Shown here: positions 12,209 to 27,200 of the stretch, one piece after another
How the letters are laid out: each line of letters starts with the position of its first letter
Position numbering within the stretch: position 1 is the stretch's first letter
Assembly: GCF_910592395.1 (NCBI RefSeq)
Contig: NC_088325.1
Span: 2,449,501-2,513,500, forward strand
From: Lineus longissimus
Lineage: Eukaryota > Nemertea > Pilidiophora > Heteronemertea > Lineidae
Length of the DNA stretch: 64,000 bases
Direction: 5' to 3'
Notes under the pieces: generated by a model
Database searches by the model: none
What the model saw: only the letters and a program-made list of their open reading frames with translations
Told to the model about the DNA's origin: nothing
Program-made: the position numbers and the translations under genes

Positions 12209-15200
12209 ATGTTCGAAGTTAACGCCGAGCCATGTAGACATTTGATTGCAGTCTCAATGGCAATCATACCACTCGTGACGCTTTTACTTTTCAAGTTTGG
12301 AGGTAAGTCATATTTTGCGAGCATTTTCGAACAACCTACAAATTCAGCAGGTACAAAATATGAAAATTTGTTGACATACTAGTATAACTATGTATGCATA
12401 ATAACTGCGCTACGGCATTGTGAATCGGCCCAACGACATATTAGCGAGTTTCCGCATCGCTTACGATTACGATTACGATTACGATTTGTGTTTGACGTCA
12501 TCGATTTTTGGTGCTACGTCGTCCCCAGCGAAATCGTCGATGGTAATTTCGTTTCGTTCTTACGAGGCTTCCGGCTGATCTTCGTAAGTCGAAAAACGAT
12601 TACTTGGATTAGCGACAAGCCTATTTTCCACGCTACATATCAAATTCAAGGTGAAATATTCATTGAAGAATACTTTAGAACATATCTGTCAAACATAGAA
12701 ACTGCATTTAATTTGATCAACGGCGATTTTGATCATGTTTTAGCGCCGAGAAAAGTGCTGCCAGAGCATGAGAGCAGAGTATAGGGCCTATACTTCAGTA
12801 CACCAAGTCGTTGTAGTGAATGCGGAAACAAAATTTCTGGTTCATGCCGGTTTTTAGAGTATTACGATTACGACTTTGAAATCGTAATCGTAATCGTAAT
12901 CGTAAGCGATGCGGAAACTCCCTATTAATTTTCCTGGACCACCAGTAATTACGAACGGCGTCCCCCTTTAAAGATGTGGTATTGTATTTGCCTGTGTTGC
13001 AAGGGGAACATATCGTGTTTCTGATCTAATTTCAGGTGCTCTCGGGTTGATGGTGGTAACGAATACCCTAAGTAATTCACGACCACGCCTCGGCGAAACG
13101 ATAACGCTCAACTGTACTGTGTCGGGTGGAGCCGGCAGCGTTCTAGGGTGGTACATGTTCGCACATGATAGGGAAGAAACAATACATTTGTCGAACAATT
13201 GTTCTGTTGTTGCAAAGGAGTATAAATCAAGATTAACAAACACTAAATGTGATTCGAGTGATGATAACTATAATCACATTTTTCAATTAAGTAATGTTCA
13301 AATTTCGGACCGAGGGTTGTGGTACTGTCAAGCCGTTGTCAATATCAACTGGGCTCGATCACGTGAGCTTGAATTGACTGTTTTAGGTAAGTTAAAAACA
13401 ACACTTATCATATCAAAGCAGCACTCAAATTTGCCCTTACTTCAGTTAAAATAATTCAGGCCTGGCCCAATACGCGGTCTACTGTCTTTAGCCAGCTGGC
13501 ACCTTGGCCTCATTTCCCATTGTTCTCCTGTCATATCAAAGGGCTATCAGGCCAAATCTCCGTGGCATCAACCCCCCCCACGAGCCAGCTTTCAAGGGGG
13601 TCGATTTGCTGAAACCACCCTCTTACGCTTTCTGTTGGGCTCTAATAGGAATGATGAAGATGTTGATACGTCCACCAGTTGCCGACTACTGTCTCTTTCC
13701 TTGATTCCAGTTCCACCCCTCACCCCGACAGTCACAAATCCATCGCCAGTCAAAGTTGGAAAAACTGCAAAGTTCACCTGCAATGCCGAAAATGGAAGCG
13801 TCACGAAACCAGTAACGTACACGTGGACTAAAAATGGCGACACTGTGTCACCAGGGCCCATTGAACCTGGTGCCCTGCTTTTCTCGTCCGCCAAGAAGAG
13901 TGATGCCGGGAAGTATGTCTGTGTCGCGAAGAATGATGCTGGATCTATGACAAGCATTGAACAGGATTTCGTTGTATCCTGTGAGTAATCTTTGTGTATT
14001 CTCGGTCGTTAGGTGTATTTGCCGAATACCTCGCAGTAAATTCAGGCCTAGACAAATACACGGTCAATTGTCAACTTGGTCTAATCTCCCATCTTCTCAA
14101 AGGGTTCGCAGGGCAAATCTTGTTATCAACCTCACATATAATATATTGGACTCATGTAAAATTGCATCCTCGCATATAACGGACAGGTCTTTCCACTCCC
14201 AAGTCCAAGTTTTTGAGTATCAGATGACGAGACCCTTATTGTCGCCCTCTTACGCTTTCTATTAGGCTCTAGTAGGAATGATGAAGATGTTGATAAGCCG
14301 CCTAGTTGCCGACTACTGTCTCTTTCCTTGATTCCAGTTCCACCCCTCACCCCGACAGTCACAAATCCATCGCCAGTCAAAGTTGGAAAAACTGCAAAGT
14401 TCACCTGCAATGCCGAAAATGGAAGCGTCACGAAACCAGTCACGTACACGTGGACTAAAAATGGCGACACTGTGTCACCAGGGACCATTGAACGTGGTGC
14501 CCTGCTTTTCTCGCCCGTCAAGAAGAGTGATGCCGGGAAATATGTCTGTGTCGCGAAAAATGATGCTGGATCTATGACAAGCATTGAACAGGATTTTGTT
14601 GTATACTGTGAGTAATCTTTGTGTATTCTCGGTCGTTAGGTGTGTTTTCCGCATACCACGCAGTAAATTCAGGCCTAGACAAATACACAGTCAATTGTCT
14701 CTAAAAGAAGTCAAGAAGGCCTAAATTCCCATTGTTCTCATGTCTTATCAATGGGTTATCAGGGCAAATCTTGTTATCATCGACCCCCATGAAACACCTT
14801 ACAGGTTGTCGATAAGCCTAAACCAGCAAGGCATTCAACGTATACGATCCAGACCAGGAATATGTAATTGATATCAGTTCCCGTGTTATCTGATGGCATC
14901 GGTTTAGTTTACACTGAGTGGCATATCTGCTGCAAGCAGGCCAGACTCTAATTAGGACACGCTCAATATAGCCATTCCGGGATAGAGAGGCATCCGTGAT
15001 TGACTGGATAGCAATCTAAAAGAAACAAACCCAAGCATGTTGTCTGTTGGAAAACTAACTAGCTACTAGCTCATGCTGACCACATGGGCTCCATCCACCC
15101 ATGGGTGAAAGATAAAAATTTCATGAATATTATAAACCTATGGGGCTATGCTAACTAATCTAAGTGGACATTTGGGATATATTATCAATTAGGTATATGT

Positions 15201-18200
15201 ACTAGTAACTTCAAACTCTACAATGAACTAACTTAACTAATGGTGAAATGCCCTAGCCATAGCAACCAATACACCAACGCCTAACTGACACATGCATACT
15301 AGTGCAGGGTATACAGGATGTGCATCAAGGAAGTAGGTCATGTCCTGGATTTTTAACTCTGATTTGCAAAATGAGCACCAACAAAGTACTGATTTTACAT
15401 CATGTGTGGTATATTTCAGTTTAAGATGACTATATTTTGATACGTTAGGACATTATGTACCCATGGATATCATACATCAACTGTCTTGAACTCTAAGCCT
15501 CACAGAACATGGCACCCAACATGTGTCTCTCAGCATGTTTGACCCCATCTATCAAGCCACTGTTTATTTGAAGATTTCTCAGAACTATTTTAATTTCAAG
15601 CCATCAGACCGCTTGCATCTGAAAGAAGGCATCATTATGTGCCAAAATGTGCATAGATACTGAGCTAATTGGCTGAGACCACGCTAAGACGACAGCTTTT
15701 TTCTGTTGATTGGCATTTTAGAACCCTGCCCCTCATGACTATAACCAATAATATAGCAGAGACCAGTTGAGATATGAAATCAAAATTTTGCATACCATTA
15801 GTCAAGATATCAAGAGAGAGGCCTAGTGGATTTTTCACCCTCAAGGCTCTTTAAGCCTCCCAGAACACGCCCAAAAAGGGCAGCCACACCCTTCAGGATT
15901 ATTTAGGATTATTAATCTGTCTACTGGAGCTAAATAGGATATTAGCCAGGATTAGCAGCCGCCCGACTCCGACTCCGAGTACGAGTCAGAGTCGGATCCG
16001 CGCGCGAATGTTCAGTTTGATCGATTAGCAACGTCACGACTCCCGGTCAGAGTTGATCTCAGTTCCAGGTGTTTTACGTTAGATGGCGCTGCGAAACGTA
16101 AACATAGCAGACGACGGAAACAATCAGCTGATCGGCAGTGATTTTCCTTTGATCGTGAATTAAACCAGTTATAGAGAAATGGCAGATAGGCCTACATCTT
16201 GGACTTGGGAGCAAAAAATAACCCAAGGGCAATTGCATGCTTCCTCACTTGTAATAACCATTGATAACTACTACCATGCACATGATGCATGGCATGTACA
16301 CATGATGTAAACGCATCGCATGCGCATCGATGTGCAAAAAAATCGCGAGAATGCCACCCAACAAAGATGCCCATACAGAGCACCCTTTTTCCACCAGAAC
16401 TACATTGCTGGACATTGACATATCCTTGAAAGCATTTACATTTAAAAACGATCAGGAAATACTCCGAATCTACGATGATAACAGAGAAATTTGCACTGGG
16501 AGCGCACTTACGAATAGAGGACGTCCAACTCGAAGTTTACGAGCGAGTACGAGTGACCACTTGGGAAACCCCCGCACTGTTGATGACGTAAAGCGCAAAA
16601 AGGGAATCACCTCGTACTCGGAGTCGGAGTCGGGCGTCTGCTAATCCTGTCTAATATGTTTGAGGATAAATATTATAAACAGTCGGTGAGTAACCTATTC
16701 TCCAATATCAGCAAGATTGAAACAGATGTGGGTAACTGTATGGTCACAGGGGACACTTTTAGTGGCACGTAATCATTTGGCTACTCTCTATCAGACAGGT
16801 AGTACATTGCAGTACCAATGCGCTATCATGCATTGGTACCAAAACGAGGCTGAGTTTTAGCAACGAGGCTGAGTTTTAGTAGATAAGGATATAATATGGC
16901 CTAGATTGCAGACTGATTGGTATTATTAAGGCCAATATTATCAAGCTGTCGGCTGCCCAGTCACTTCTTATTCTACATAAGTAGATTCCATCAAAAAATT
17001 GCATAAAAAAGGACAAATTCAAAATCTGACTGAATTATCACGCTTTTCCGATGTTGACTCCGATTTGACCCGATTTAGCTCTCCATGCGTCGACCCTTCC
17101 CATGTGGAACGATGCACGAGTAAGGCGCTTCCTGGAGCCGTGGATCTACCCTGTGACGACTTGGTGTAGATATAGTTTTTTCCGACGTCACGCTGATAAC
17201 CCCGCTATATGCGGCGATAGTGGAAATAACGTGGCGTCGTAATAGCGGGGTAACGTTTTTTGTTGAAGGCAGTGATTTTGAATGGAGACATAGTATGGAC
17301 ATTCTTGCCCATGTTCTATTATGTACGCGTGACTTCTTCGAATATGCCTTCAATGGAAATTGCTAAAGGGCTACGCCGTTCGTAATTACTTGTGGTCCAG
17401 TTAAATAGAAATCCACTAATACACAATGCCGTAGTGCAGTTATTGTGAATACAAATTTGTTGAAACTTGGTATTCACATTATTTGTATATCTGTCTACAC
17501 CACGGCAATGTTGAATTTATATGGGCGCATCATATATAAATGAGACTACGGGGCCAAGTCAAATCTCAGTCAAAATCTCCAAAAATCTCAGTCAAAATCT
17601 CCAAGTCAAATCTCAGTCAACACGTTTCACAAAAGAGTCTCAGTCAAATCCTAGTCTAAACTTATCTCAGTCAAATCCCAGTCAAGTCCAAATTTACAAA
17701 AATCGTCAAAAATTAAAAAATTAAAAAAATTAAAAAAATTTAAAAATTTAAAAATTTAAAAAATTTAAAAAATTAAAAAAATTAAAAAATTAAAAAAATT
17801 AAAAATTAAAAAATTAAAAAAATTAAAAAAATTATTTTCTTCTAAATAAAATGAACAACTTTCTTCTTCTTCTAAATAAAATGAACATATTTCCGTCAAA
17901 CGAAAATAAAATGAAAGAAGAATGTATCAATTGGAGAAATGTTCCTGATAATACTTGGTATAAAATTGAAAGGATAGAATTTTCATCATCAGAAAAGTAT
18001 GGGTTTTCAATATTTTTAATACCCAGAGATAAAAAGCTATTGTATATTGTAAAATTGACAAAACAAATAAAGGATAAAATTTTAGATTTGAATAAAATTT
18101 TAGATTTGGATGAAGATGAGGTCTTCATTTACAAAAAAGACAATGATATCTCTCAACATTGGGTTGTTTAAAAAATTGTTTCCATGCTTATATCTAATAT

Positions 18201-21200
18201 AAAATAATTTCCTTTAGAAGAAAATTATTTTCTTCTAAATAAATGGATTCCCTTGTTAGAGAATGTAAAAAGTGTTTTCAAGAAAAATTGTTAGAAGAGT
18301 TTGATAAAGTTAAAAAGTGTAAATATGGTAGAAGTTATAGATGTAGATCTTGTTACAATAGATATACAAACAAATATATGATTAACTATCATAAACAAAA
18401 AATAGGAAATAATCCATCATTCAAAAAATCACAAAATTTAACATTTCGATTGAATGGTTGTATTAAAAATAAACAACAGAAATCTTATCTTGAAAAATAT
18501 CTTGACTGTTCCCTTGATCTCTTTTACAGATGGTTTGAGTTTCAATTTGATGAAAATATGACATGGGAAAATCATGGTGATTATTGGGAAATAGATCACA
18601 TTTTACCTAAGTCACACTTTGATCATTTGAATGAAGAAGAACTTATGGTTTGTTGGAATTGGAGTAACTTGAGACCTATTACAAAAGAAGAAAACATGAA
18701 AAAGGGAAAGAAAATTGACTACGAATTATACTATAAAAATGTATCACTAGCTTCTGAATTTCTTGGAAAAAATTATTTTTTAAAAAATTAAAAAAACTTT
18801 TTTATAAATAAATGAACCCTCATCCATGATGATTTTCGAAAATTCTCATGGGTGTGGTGCGCCCTGAATTCTAGATTTTCGCTCAAGTGAGGATTAACTA
18901 GAATTTTAAATTTCACTAAAGTTGGAGGTATTTTTATTCATATTATTCGTTGTTGTAGTCATTTTATAGTCAGTCATTTGACTATAAAATCACTAATCGA
19001 AACTGAAACTTAAAAATTTTGTTTCCATGACGGTATTTAATAAAAAACTTTTTCATAAATAAATGGAGAGAGCGTCAACGAATAATAAAAACTTTTTTAT
19101 AAATAAAGAGATGACAACGACAACGAATAATAAAAACTTTTTTATAAATAAAGAGATGACAACGACAACGAATAATATGAATACAAATACAAATTTCCCA
19201 ACAGGCCTGGCTTATCCAGCTGAGGGATTATCTACAGACGAATTAAAAATTCTCGCCTACAGAAATAAGGTGAAGAATTATGGATCTCTATCAAGAGAGA
19301 CATTACTAGAGAAACTTCAACACATTACAAATAGTTTCAATGATGTTGAAGTGAAAATTGAAAAAAATATTTCACAACTCTCACAAATTGAGAAACGTGT
19401 TCTTGCGCAAAGACTCGGAGTCAATGCCAGAAAATTCAAAAAAGAACAGCTGGACTCAATTTTAGAAGACAAAATTCAGCACGTGAATTTGTCTGACATT
19501 AAACCAAAAGCTGTGAAAGCGAAAATTTCCATCAGGAAGCCACTTTTACAGCAAGTAAAAGCACTTGGTCATAAAAATTTCCAGAATCTTAACATTGAGA
19601 AGTTGAAAGAACTCTTGACCAAAGAACCAGTCAAAAGATTACTAAAATCTGACCTCATTCAAAAAGCAAAAGAGTTTGGCATTGATGTCAAAGATAGTAT
19701 GAAAAAATCACTGATCAAAGACCTCATTGAAAAACATACAGTGATAAAATCATTTAAAAAAGTCAAGTCTGCTTTTAAAGGATTTGCTAATCATTTCCAA
19801 ATGGAGGGACTTCCTAAAATGGGTGTTAAACCTTACTTGGAAAAAATAGAACCTATTCTTCAAGAAAAAATTAATGAGGAAAATAAAGTAGGTTTAAAAA
19901 TTTCAATCATTCTACATATTCTAATGCGAAGAAATAATATTGAAAAAGAGTTTCAACTTCGATTTTATCATACCATCCTTTATGGAAGACACTTAGATTA
20001 CCCTAAATTTATTTCAAAAATGTTAGAAGAAGAGAAAAAACTTCTTCAACCTGGTTCAAGTTGGAGATTATTAGAAATTACTAAGCTTGACTTACATACA
20101 GACAATTATACACCATTTTCAGGATCAAGCTATATTCCTTTGCCAGAAAAGATTCAGAAAAAACAAGCTATAATCAATGTACAAAATTCTGATCAAAAAT
20201 GCTTCAGATATTCTGTTGAAGCTGCACTTGCAAAATTAAATCATCATCCAGAACGAGTTTCAAATTACAACAAACCTGAATTTGACTACATGTTTAAAGA
20301 TTTAGAATATCCTGTTACAATCAAGGATATTGAAATTTTCGAAAAAAATAATCCTGACTTAGGTGTCAATGTATATACTTTTATTCCATCAAAGGATTTT
20401 AAAATTTATCCAACACTGATTTCAGAGAAAATTTTACCTGATGACCACTTCATAAATTTACTTCACTACAAAGATAGTGACGATTTTCCAGAAGGTGAAC
20501 ACATTGACGATGTCAAAGATGATGCAAATTATCACTATGCTTGGATCAAGAACTTTTCTAGGCTGGTTTCTGCAGAACATTCTAAACATAAGGGACAAGT
20601 CAAAGTTTGTTTTAGATGCATGAAAGTCATATCAGCACCAACGAAAGAGCTTCGTGAAAAAAGATATCAGGAGCACATGACACATTGTAGAAAATTTGAA
20701 TGTGTCAGAGTTAGCACTCCATTTTTACACTCGAATATACTCAAATTCAAAAATAAAAAAATGGAGCAAAAGCATCCTGTTGTAATCATTGCTGACTTTG
20801 AATCAACTTTGAATAAAATTGACAAACAATTAGGTGAAAAAACTGTTCAAAATCAAGAACATATCCCTAACTCATTCTGCTTCTATGTTTGTTTTGACAA
20901 GAATCAAATCAAGGCTGAAAATCTCTTAGTAGAATATAGTGTCAACGATCCTAATGAAGATATCGGAGAAAGATTCTGTGAAGAGATTGAAAAAGCTGTC
21001 TATAATATTCATGACAAGCATTTCACCAAACCTAAAGCTATGTTAGCCTTAACACAAGAACAACAGAATAACCATGAGTCAGCTGAAAAATGTTATCTCT
21101 GTGACAAGAAATTTACAGAAAAAAATTATAAAGTCCGTGATCACAATCATTTCACAGGCAAATACAGAGGAACAGCTTGTAATAATTGTAACCTACAATT

Positions 21201-24200
21201 TCAAGCTCCTGATTTCATACCAGTGTATTTTCATAATCTTTCAGGTTATGATGCTCATCTGTTTGTGAAAAATCTGAAAGGTGACTTAAATGTGCTTGCA
21301 AATAATAGTGAAAACTATATTTCATTCAGCAAGAGGTTACATTTTGAAGACTACAAGTCATTTTCAATCAGATTCCTTGACTCTTACAGGTTAATGCAGT
21401 CTTCACTAGCAACTCTAGCTGATAATTTACCAAATGCAGAGAAAAAACATCTGTCAAAATTTTTCAAAGGCGATGCCTTTGACCTTGTGACAAGAAAAGG
21501 AGTCTATCCTTATGAATGGGTAGATTCTTATGAAAAATTTCAGAGTCAACAATTACCTCCCATTGAAGCATTTGACTCAGAGTTTAATGCTACAAAAATT
21601 TCACAAGAAGACTATTCTCATGCACAAAACGTGTGGAAAAAATTTGGATGCAAAACATTTCGAGATTATCACAGCCTGTATCTCAAAACAGATGTTCTAC
21701 TTTTAGCAGACATTCTGGAAAATTTCAGGCAGACATGTCTGCACATTTATAATTTAGATCCAGTGTGGACTTATACAGGTCCAGGATTGTCTTGGCAAGC
21801 CATGTTGAAAATGACAGATGTTGAAATTGAACTTTTAACAGATGTGGACCATTACAACTTCTTTGAATGTGGCATTAGAGGAGGAATATGTCAAGCAAGT
21901 CACAGATATGCAAAAGCAAATAATCCCTATTTGAAAGATTTTGACAAGGGTCAACCTACAAGTTATATCTCTTATCTTGATGCGAATAATTTGTATGGAT
22001 TATCGATGAGTGAAAAATTACCTCATTCTAATTTTAAATGGATGACTCAATCACAATTAAGAAATTGGCAAAGCATTCCATGTACTTTAGAAGTGGACTT
22101 AGAATATCCTCAAGAATTACATGACCTACATAATGCCTATCCATTAGCACCTGAACATTTGAATGGCATGTTGATTCCTAATTTACAAGACAAGAAAAAA
22201 TATATTGTACATCATAAGGCCTTGAAGTTCTATTTGAGTCAAGGTTTAAAATTGACTAAGATTCATAGAGGAATTTCTTATACAGAATCATACTTCTTGA
22301 AAGAGTACATTGACTTAAACCAAGTCATCGTGCCAAAGCAAAAAATGACTTCGAAAAGGATTTCTTCAAATTGATGAACAATTCATGCTTTGGAAAGACA
22401 ATGGAATCTGTCAGAGACAGAAAAAACATCACATTGGCTACAAATGTTAAACAATATAGAAAGCTTGTGAATTCGAATAATTTTAGATATCGTAAAATTT
22501 TCAGTGAAGATTTAATTATGGTAGAATCCCAAAAATCAGAAGTTTATCTCAATAAACCTATATTTATGGGTCAAGCTATTCTAGATCTGTCAAAAATACA
22601 CATGTATGATTTCCATTATAATCATATGATGAAAAAGTATGGTGACAAAGCACAACTGCTTTACACTGATACAGATTCACTAGTCTATCATATAGAAACA
22701 CCTGATATTTATAAGGATATGAAACAAAATGCTGAATTATTTGACTTTTCAAATTTTCCAAAAGACCATGCATTGTTTGATGAAACGAACAAGAAAGTCA
22801 TTGGAAAGTTTAAAGACGAAGAAGCTGGTAATGTCATCACTGAATTTATAGCTTTACGTTCTAAATTGTACAGTTATATAACTGACAAAGACACCGAAGT
22901 CAAAAAATGCAAAGGTGTCAAAAAACAAGTAGTCAAAAATGAAATCACTTTTGAAGATTACAAACAAGTGCTCTTGGAAAAAATTCCAATCGAAAAAAGC
23001 ATGAATGTCTTTAGAAGTCGAAATCATCAACTTTACACAGAAAAAGTGTCCAAAGTAGCTTTAGATGCAATGGATACAAAAAGACAAATTTTAGAAGATG
23101 GAAAAAGTACATTGGCTTTAGGACATTACGACATTGTAAAACCCATCCTTGACAAATTTACTATAGAAAGATCTTCTAGAACACATATCTTGACACATAA
23201 ATTCATCAAAAATCGCTATAGAAAAGATGACTATACACACATTGGTGTTTACAATCCAAAAGGAACGTTTTACATTAGTGACTATGACTCTCACGAATTC
23301 ATAAGAGAGTATGCAGAATGCATTGAAAAGGATTGTGACATTGGATTAGCTGAAAGAAGACGTGGGATAGACGCCTACGATTCAATCATCGTTGATCTTG
23401 ACATAAAAATGGATCCGTCTGACTATAAAAATACTCCACATCTGTATACAAATGACCAGCTCATGGGAGTTATTGAAATTTATCAAAAATTCCTTCGCGA
23501 ACACATTAAAGATTTGCCAGATAAAGCCTTAGAATGTTTTGTCTTAGAAAAGGCTATTTCAACTAAAGATGGTAAATTATCTAATGGTATTCACTTGCAT
23601 TTTCCTTATTGTCGAATAGTAAATCTGGAGTATAAGGAACTTATATGTCAGATTAAAAACAGTGTAAACTCCCTGTTCAATCAAGAAGTATTGGATACTG
23701 CTGTTACTAGTGTTCCATGGTTAATGTATGGATCTAGAAAGAAAACAGATTCTCATCCATATTTAGTCACTAAGATAATTGACTCAAATCTTAATGAAGT
23801 TAAAAATGACTTCACATTAATTGAGTTGATTCAATTACTAAGATTGAACAAGAATGACAAAAAAGATCAATATGAAATGTCACTTGAAAGACAAGCTAAA
23901 AAATACGACTGTGATGAATCTGTAAAATTTGAAAATAATCTTGAGCATTGTAAGCTCCTACTAGATTTATTATCATATGAAAGATCATCTGGTTACAGAA
24001 ACTTGATATTTATTGGTCAAATATTACATTCAATATCTGACACTGAAGAATCATTCAATCTATGGGATGAATTTTCACAAAGATGTGTCTCTAAATATAA
24101 TTTCAAAACATGTCAAGAAAAATGGCATAATTTTAGAGAATCAGACCATGATATTTCAGTTTTACACTCTATGGCCAAATTTGACAATAAACAGAAGTAC

Positions 24201-27200
24201 ACTGAACTTCAATTCAATGTGCCAAAAATGGCACATTCACAAACTTCTACGAGCGGAGCGAGTATTGAACAAGAAGAAGAAAATCAAGTGGTCAAAATTA
24301 CATGTAATAAACAAGAAGAAAATTTCAATAGACTTTGTCAAAAATGGCAAAGTCACATATTGAAACAGCGAGAGTGTTGATTTGGCAATAAATAAAAATA
24401 AACAAGAGCTACCAAATTGGTAGCTCTTGGATTTAAAAAATAAAACAGAGCTAGCAAAATGCTAGCTTCTTAATGGCAACAGGGCTGGCAAAATGACAGC
24501 CCTTGATTTAAACAAAGCCTTGAGGCCTTGAGAGCTAGCAAAATGGTGCGCCATTTTTGGCACACATGTAAAAATTTATTTAAAATAAATGACATTTCCT
24601 AACTATCTTAAATTTAATCCAAATGTCAGCTATCCTGTGACCTATAAGAATAATGCATTGAAAAAGAGTCCTTTCATTCACCAAAAAATTTATGTCACGC
24701 CAACTGAATTTTTTTACTTCAATACCATTGATATTTTTCCGGATAAGGTGACTCCAAGACAATTTACCAAATATGCACAAGTCCAAGATTATATTAAAAA
24801 TGCGACGATGGATAACTGGGAAAACCAATTTAAATTTGCATTATGGTGTGCGACATCAGGTTCAGGTGTAAGCTGGCATAATCATATTAATCGTGCTGAT
24901 CCTTTAGTTCAAAGTATTTTTAGATTTCATGTCTATTTTACCATCAGAAAGATATTACACCAGCTAAAAATTCCATTACCAGGAAATCCTGACTTTAATG
25001 CATTAAAAAATCCCTTTAGCCAACAAGCTTATGAAAATTTGAAACTTGAATTTGGCTCTGTTGACTTCAACTATTTTCACAAAGGGAAAATACAAGCGCT
25101 AGACATTGTCATGGACAATGGTAACTATTATTTGAATGATCCTAGTAAGTTTCCATTTAATGCAGATAAAAAAGGATATGTCTATGCAGACCATCATAGA
25201 CTTTACATTGACACTTTATCATTCATTTACTCAGACGATTGGACAAATTTTATCGTCCTTGACAGTCAAGGATTGACTAAAGCGGGCATGAGTCGCATCA
25301 ATGAATCGATTAGAACCTATGTTTATTGTATTTTAGGTTCACAAACCATGATTATGCAAGATATTCTTGGTTCATTGGACACACAGAAACAATTTGGAAT
25401 TTTAGTGGAAGATGCTATTCAAGGTCAAACATTAGTCGATTCTATCAAAACATTTCAATCGGCGAGCGTACTCATTCACTCAAAACAAGCCTATGCCTAT
25501 GCTTTAGAAAAAGCAGGTTCACGATTAGATTTTGCCGTTGGATTAGGATTACAACTTGTTCCAAGTCATATGCGATTACATATTGGCATGATTGAGGGTT
25601 ATAATAATTCTCTGTTAACCGCGACAGACAATACAACATTTGGCATTAATTCACATATCAATGTCAGAAAAAAGCGACAAGCGATTCTATCTTCAAATTT
25701 GAAGACAAAACAACCACAAACTAATTCATCACATTTGATGAATAAACAAACTAGTGAAACGAGCGAAGCAAGTCATTTACCTTTTACAATAGGATTAATT
25801 GTTGTAGGTTTTTTAGTTCAAACTATTCTTTAAAATAAACACACCATGAACGGCGTGAACACCCGCGAACGAAGTGAGAGTGTGCAAGAAGCATATGCAA
25901 GTTACAAATATCCTTCTGCTTTAAAATTTTATAAAATCATGAAAAAGAAGGATCCTAGTATAAAATTTGATGACATTGATCAATTTGTAAAATCTCAGAA
26001 AAGCTATCAGCTTCACAAAAAGCAGTCCAATAAAATCCAAGGTCACATTATTGCTTATCGTGAAAATGCTCTTTGGTTCATGGATTTGTTGGACATGAGT
26101 AATTACTCAAGGCAAAATAAAGGGTATAAATGGATTTTACTTGCTATTGATACATTTACAAGAAAAGCTTATGCTGAAGCTTTAAAAAATAAGACAAAGT
26201 TTGAAGTGAAAAATGGCTTTGAAAAAATTTATAATGATACTTCTGCGAGCGTAGCGAGTACTGGAAGTATTACACTTATTATTACAGATTCAGGCAATGA
26301 ATTTTCAAACAAACCACTACAAGATTTATTCAAAGAATTAAACATTAGACATGGAACAGTGGATATTGGTGATCATCATGCATTAGGCTTAATTGATAGA
26401 CTATCTAGAACTATTAAAGAAATGGTCTTCAAAGATTTCACAGAGAAAAATACAGTCAAATGGGTTGATCATTTGCAAGATTACATTAGTGCATACAATG
26501 AAAGACCTCATTCTGGCATTTTAGACTATAGTCCAAATGAAGCTAACCTTCATGCTACTGAATTAGTTGAATTAAATGCAGAAAAATCTATGCCTGTTGT
26601 ACACAAGTTTAACATTGGAGAATTAGTTAGAAAAAAATTGAAGAGACCACTATTTACAAAAGGTTACAAACAGATTTGGAGCAATAGAACTTACACTATC
26701 AAAAATATTGAAGGTGTTCATGCTATCTTAAAAAATGACGAAAGAGTTAGACTTGATGACTTACAAAAAATTAAAAAGGGTTTTGAGTCGGATTCTTCTG
26801 AGGTTGAGAAAGCAGATAAAGAAGCTAAAATTGAGTCAACAATTAAACACAAAGAAGGACTTGATAAAGAAAATATTATTGACTCACGGTTGAGGGGGAA
26901 GCACCAGCGAGAGTAAGACCTTTATAGGGTTAACACCTTATAAAGATTTTACACCTTAATCAATCCATAATGATGGAGACAGTTTAATTACATCAGGTAT
27001 ATTCTGAAATCTGTGATTTGTTAGCTCTCTATGAAGGTATCCGCCCAATCTATTTAGCCAAGGTTGTAATTTTGAAAATTGATTGTTTATCTTTTCTTTC
27101 AATTCAACGATGGCATCAAGATCATGTTTTGTAGCTTCAATTTCAGCCTTATATTTTTCAAGATCATGTTTTGTAGCTTCAATTTAAGCCTTATATTTTT

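Noticed and set aside
12488-12784. 98-codon frame inside the 479-bp element
   Set aside because: Needs a non-ATG start and is interrupted in the unit A copy. The element is more likely non-coding.
14132-14584. Minus-strand frames opposite the I-set-like Ig exons (also 2627-2992, 44813-45184, 54388-54759)
   Set aside because: Shadows of the strongly conserved plus-strand exons; no independent start, splice or domain evidence.
17075-17353. 92-codon minus-strand frame left of the Polinton
   Set aside because: No recognisable domain; lies in repeat-rich intron with an inverted pair.
24013-24363. 116-codon alternative frame within the primase 3' end
   Set aside because: Overlaps the conserved primase frame; its Lys-rich reading comes from the AT-rich repeats.
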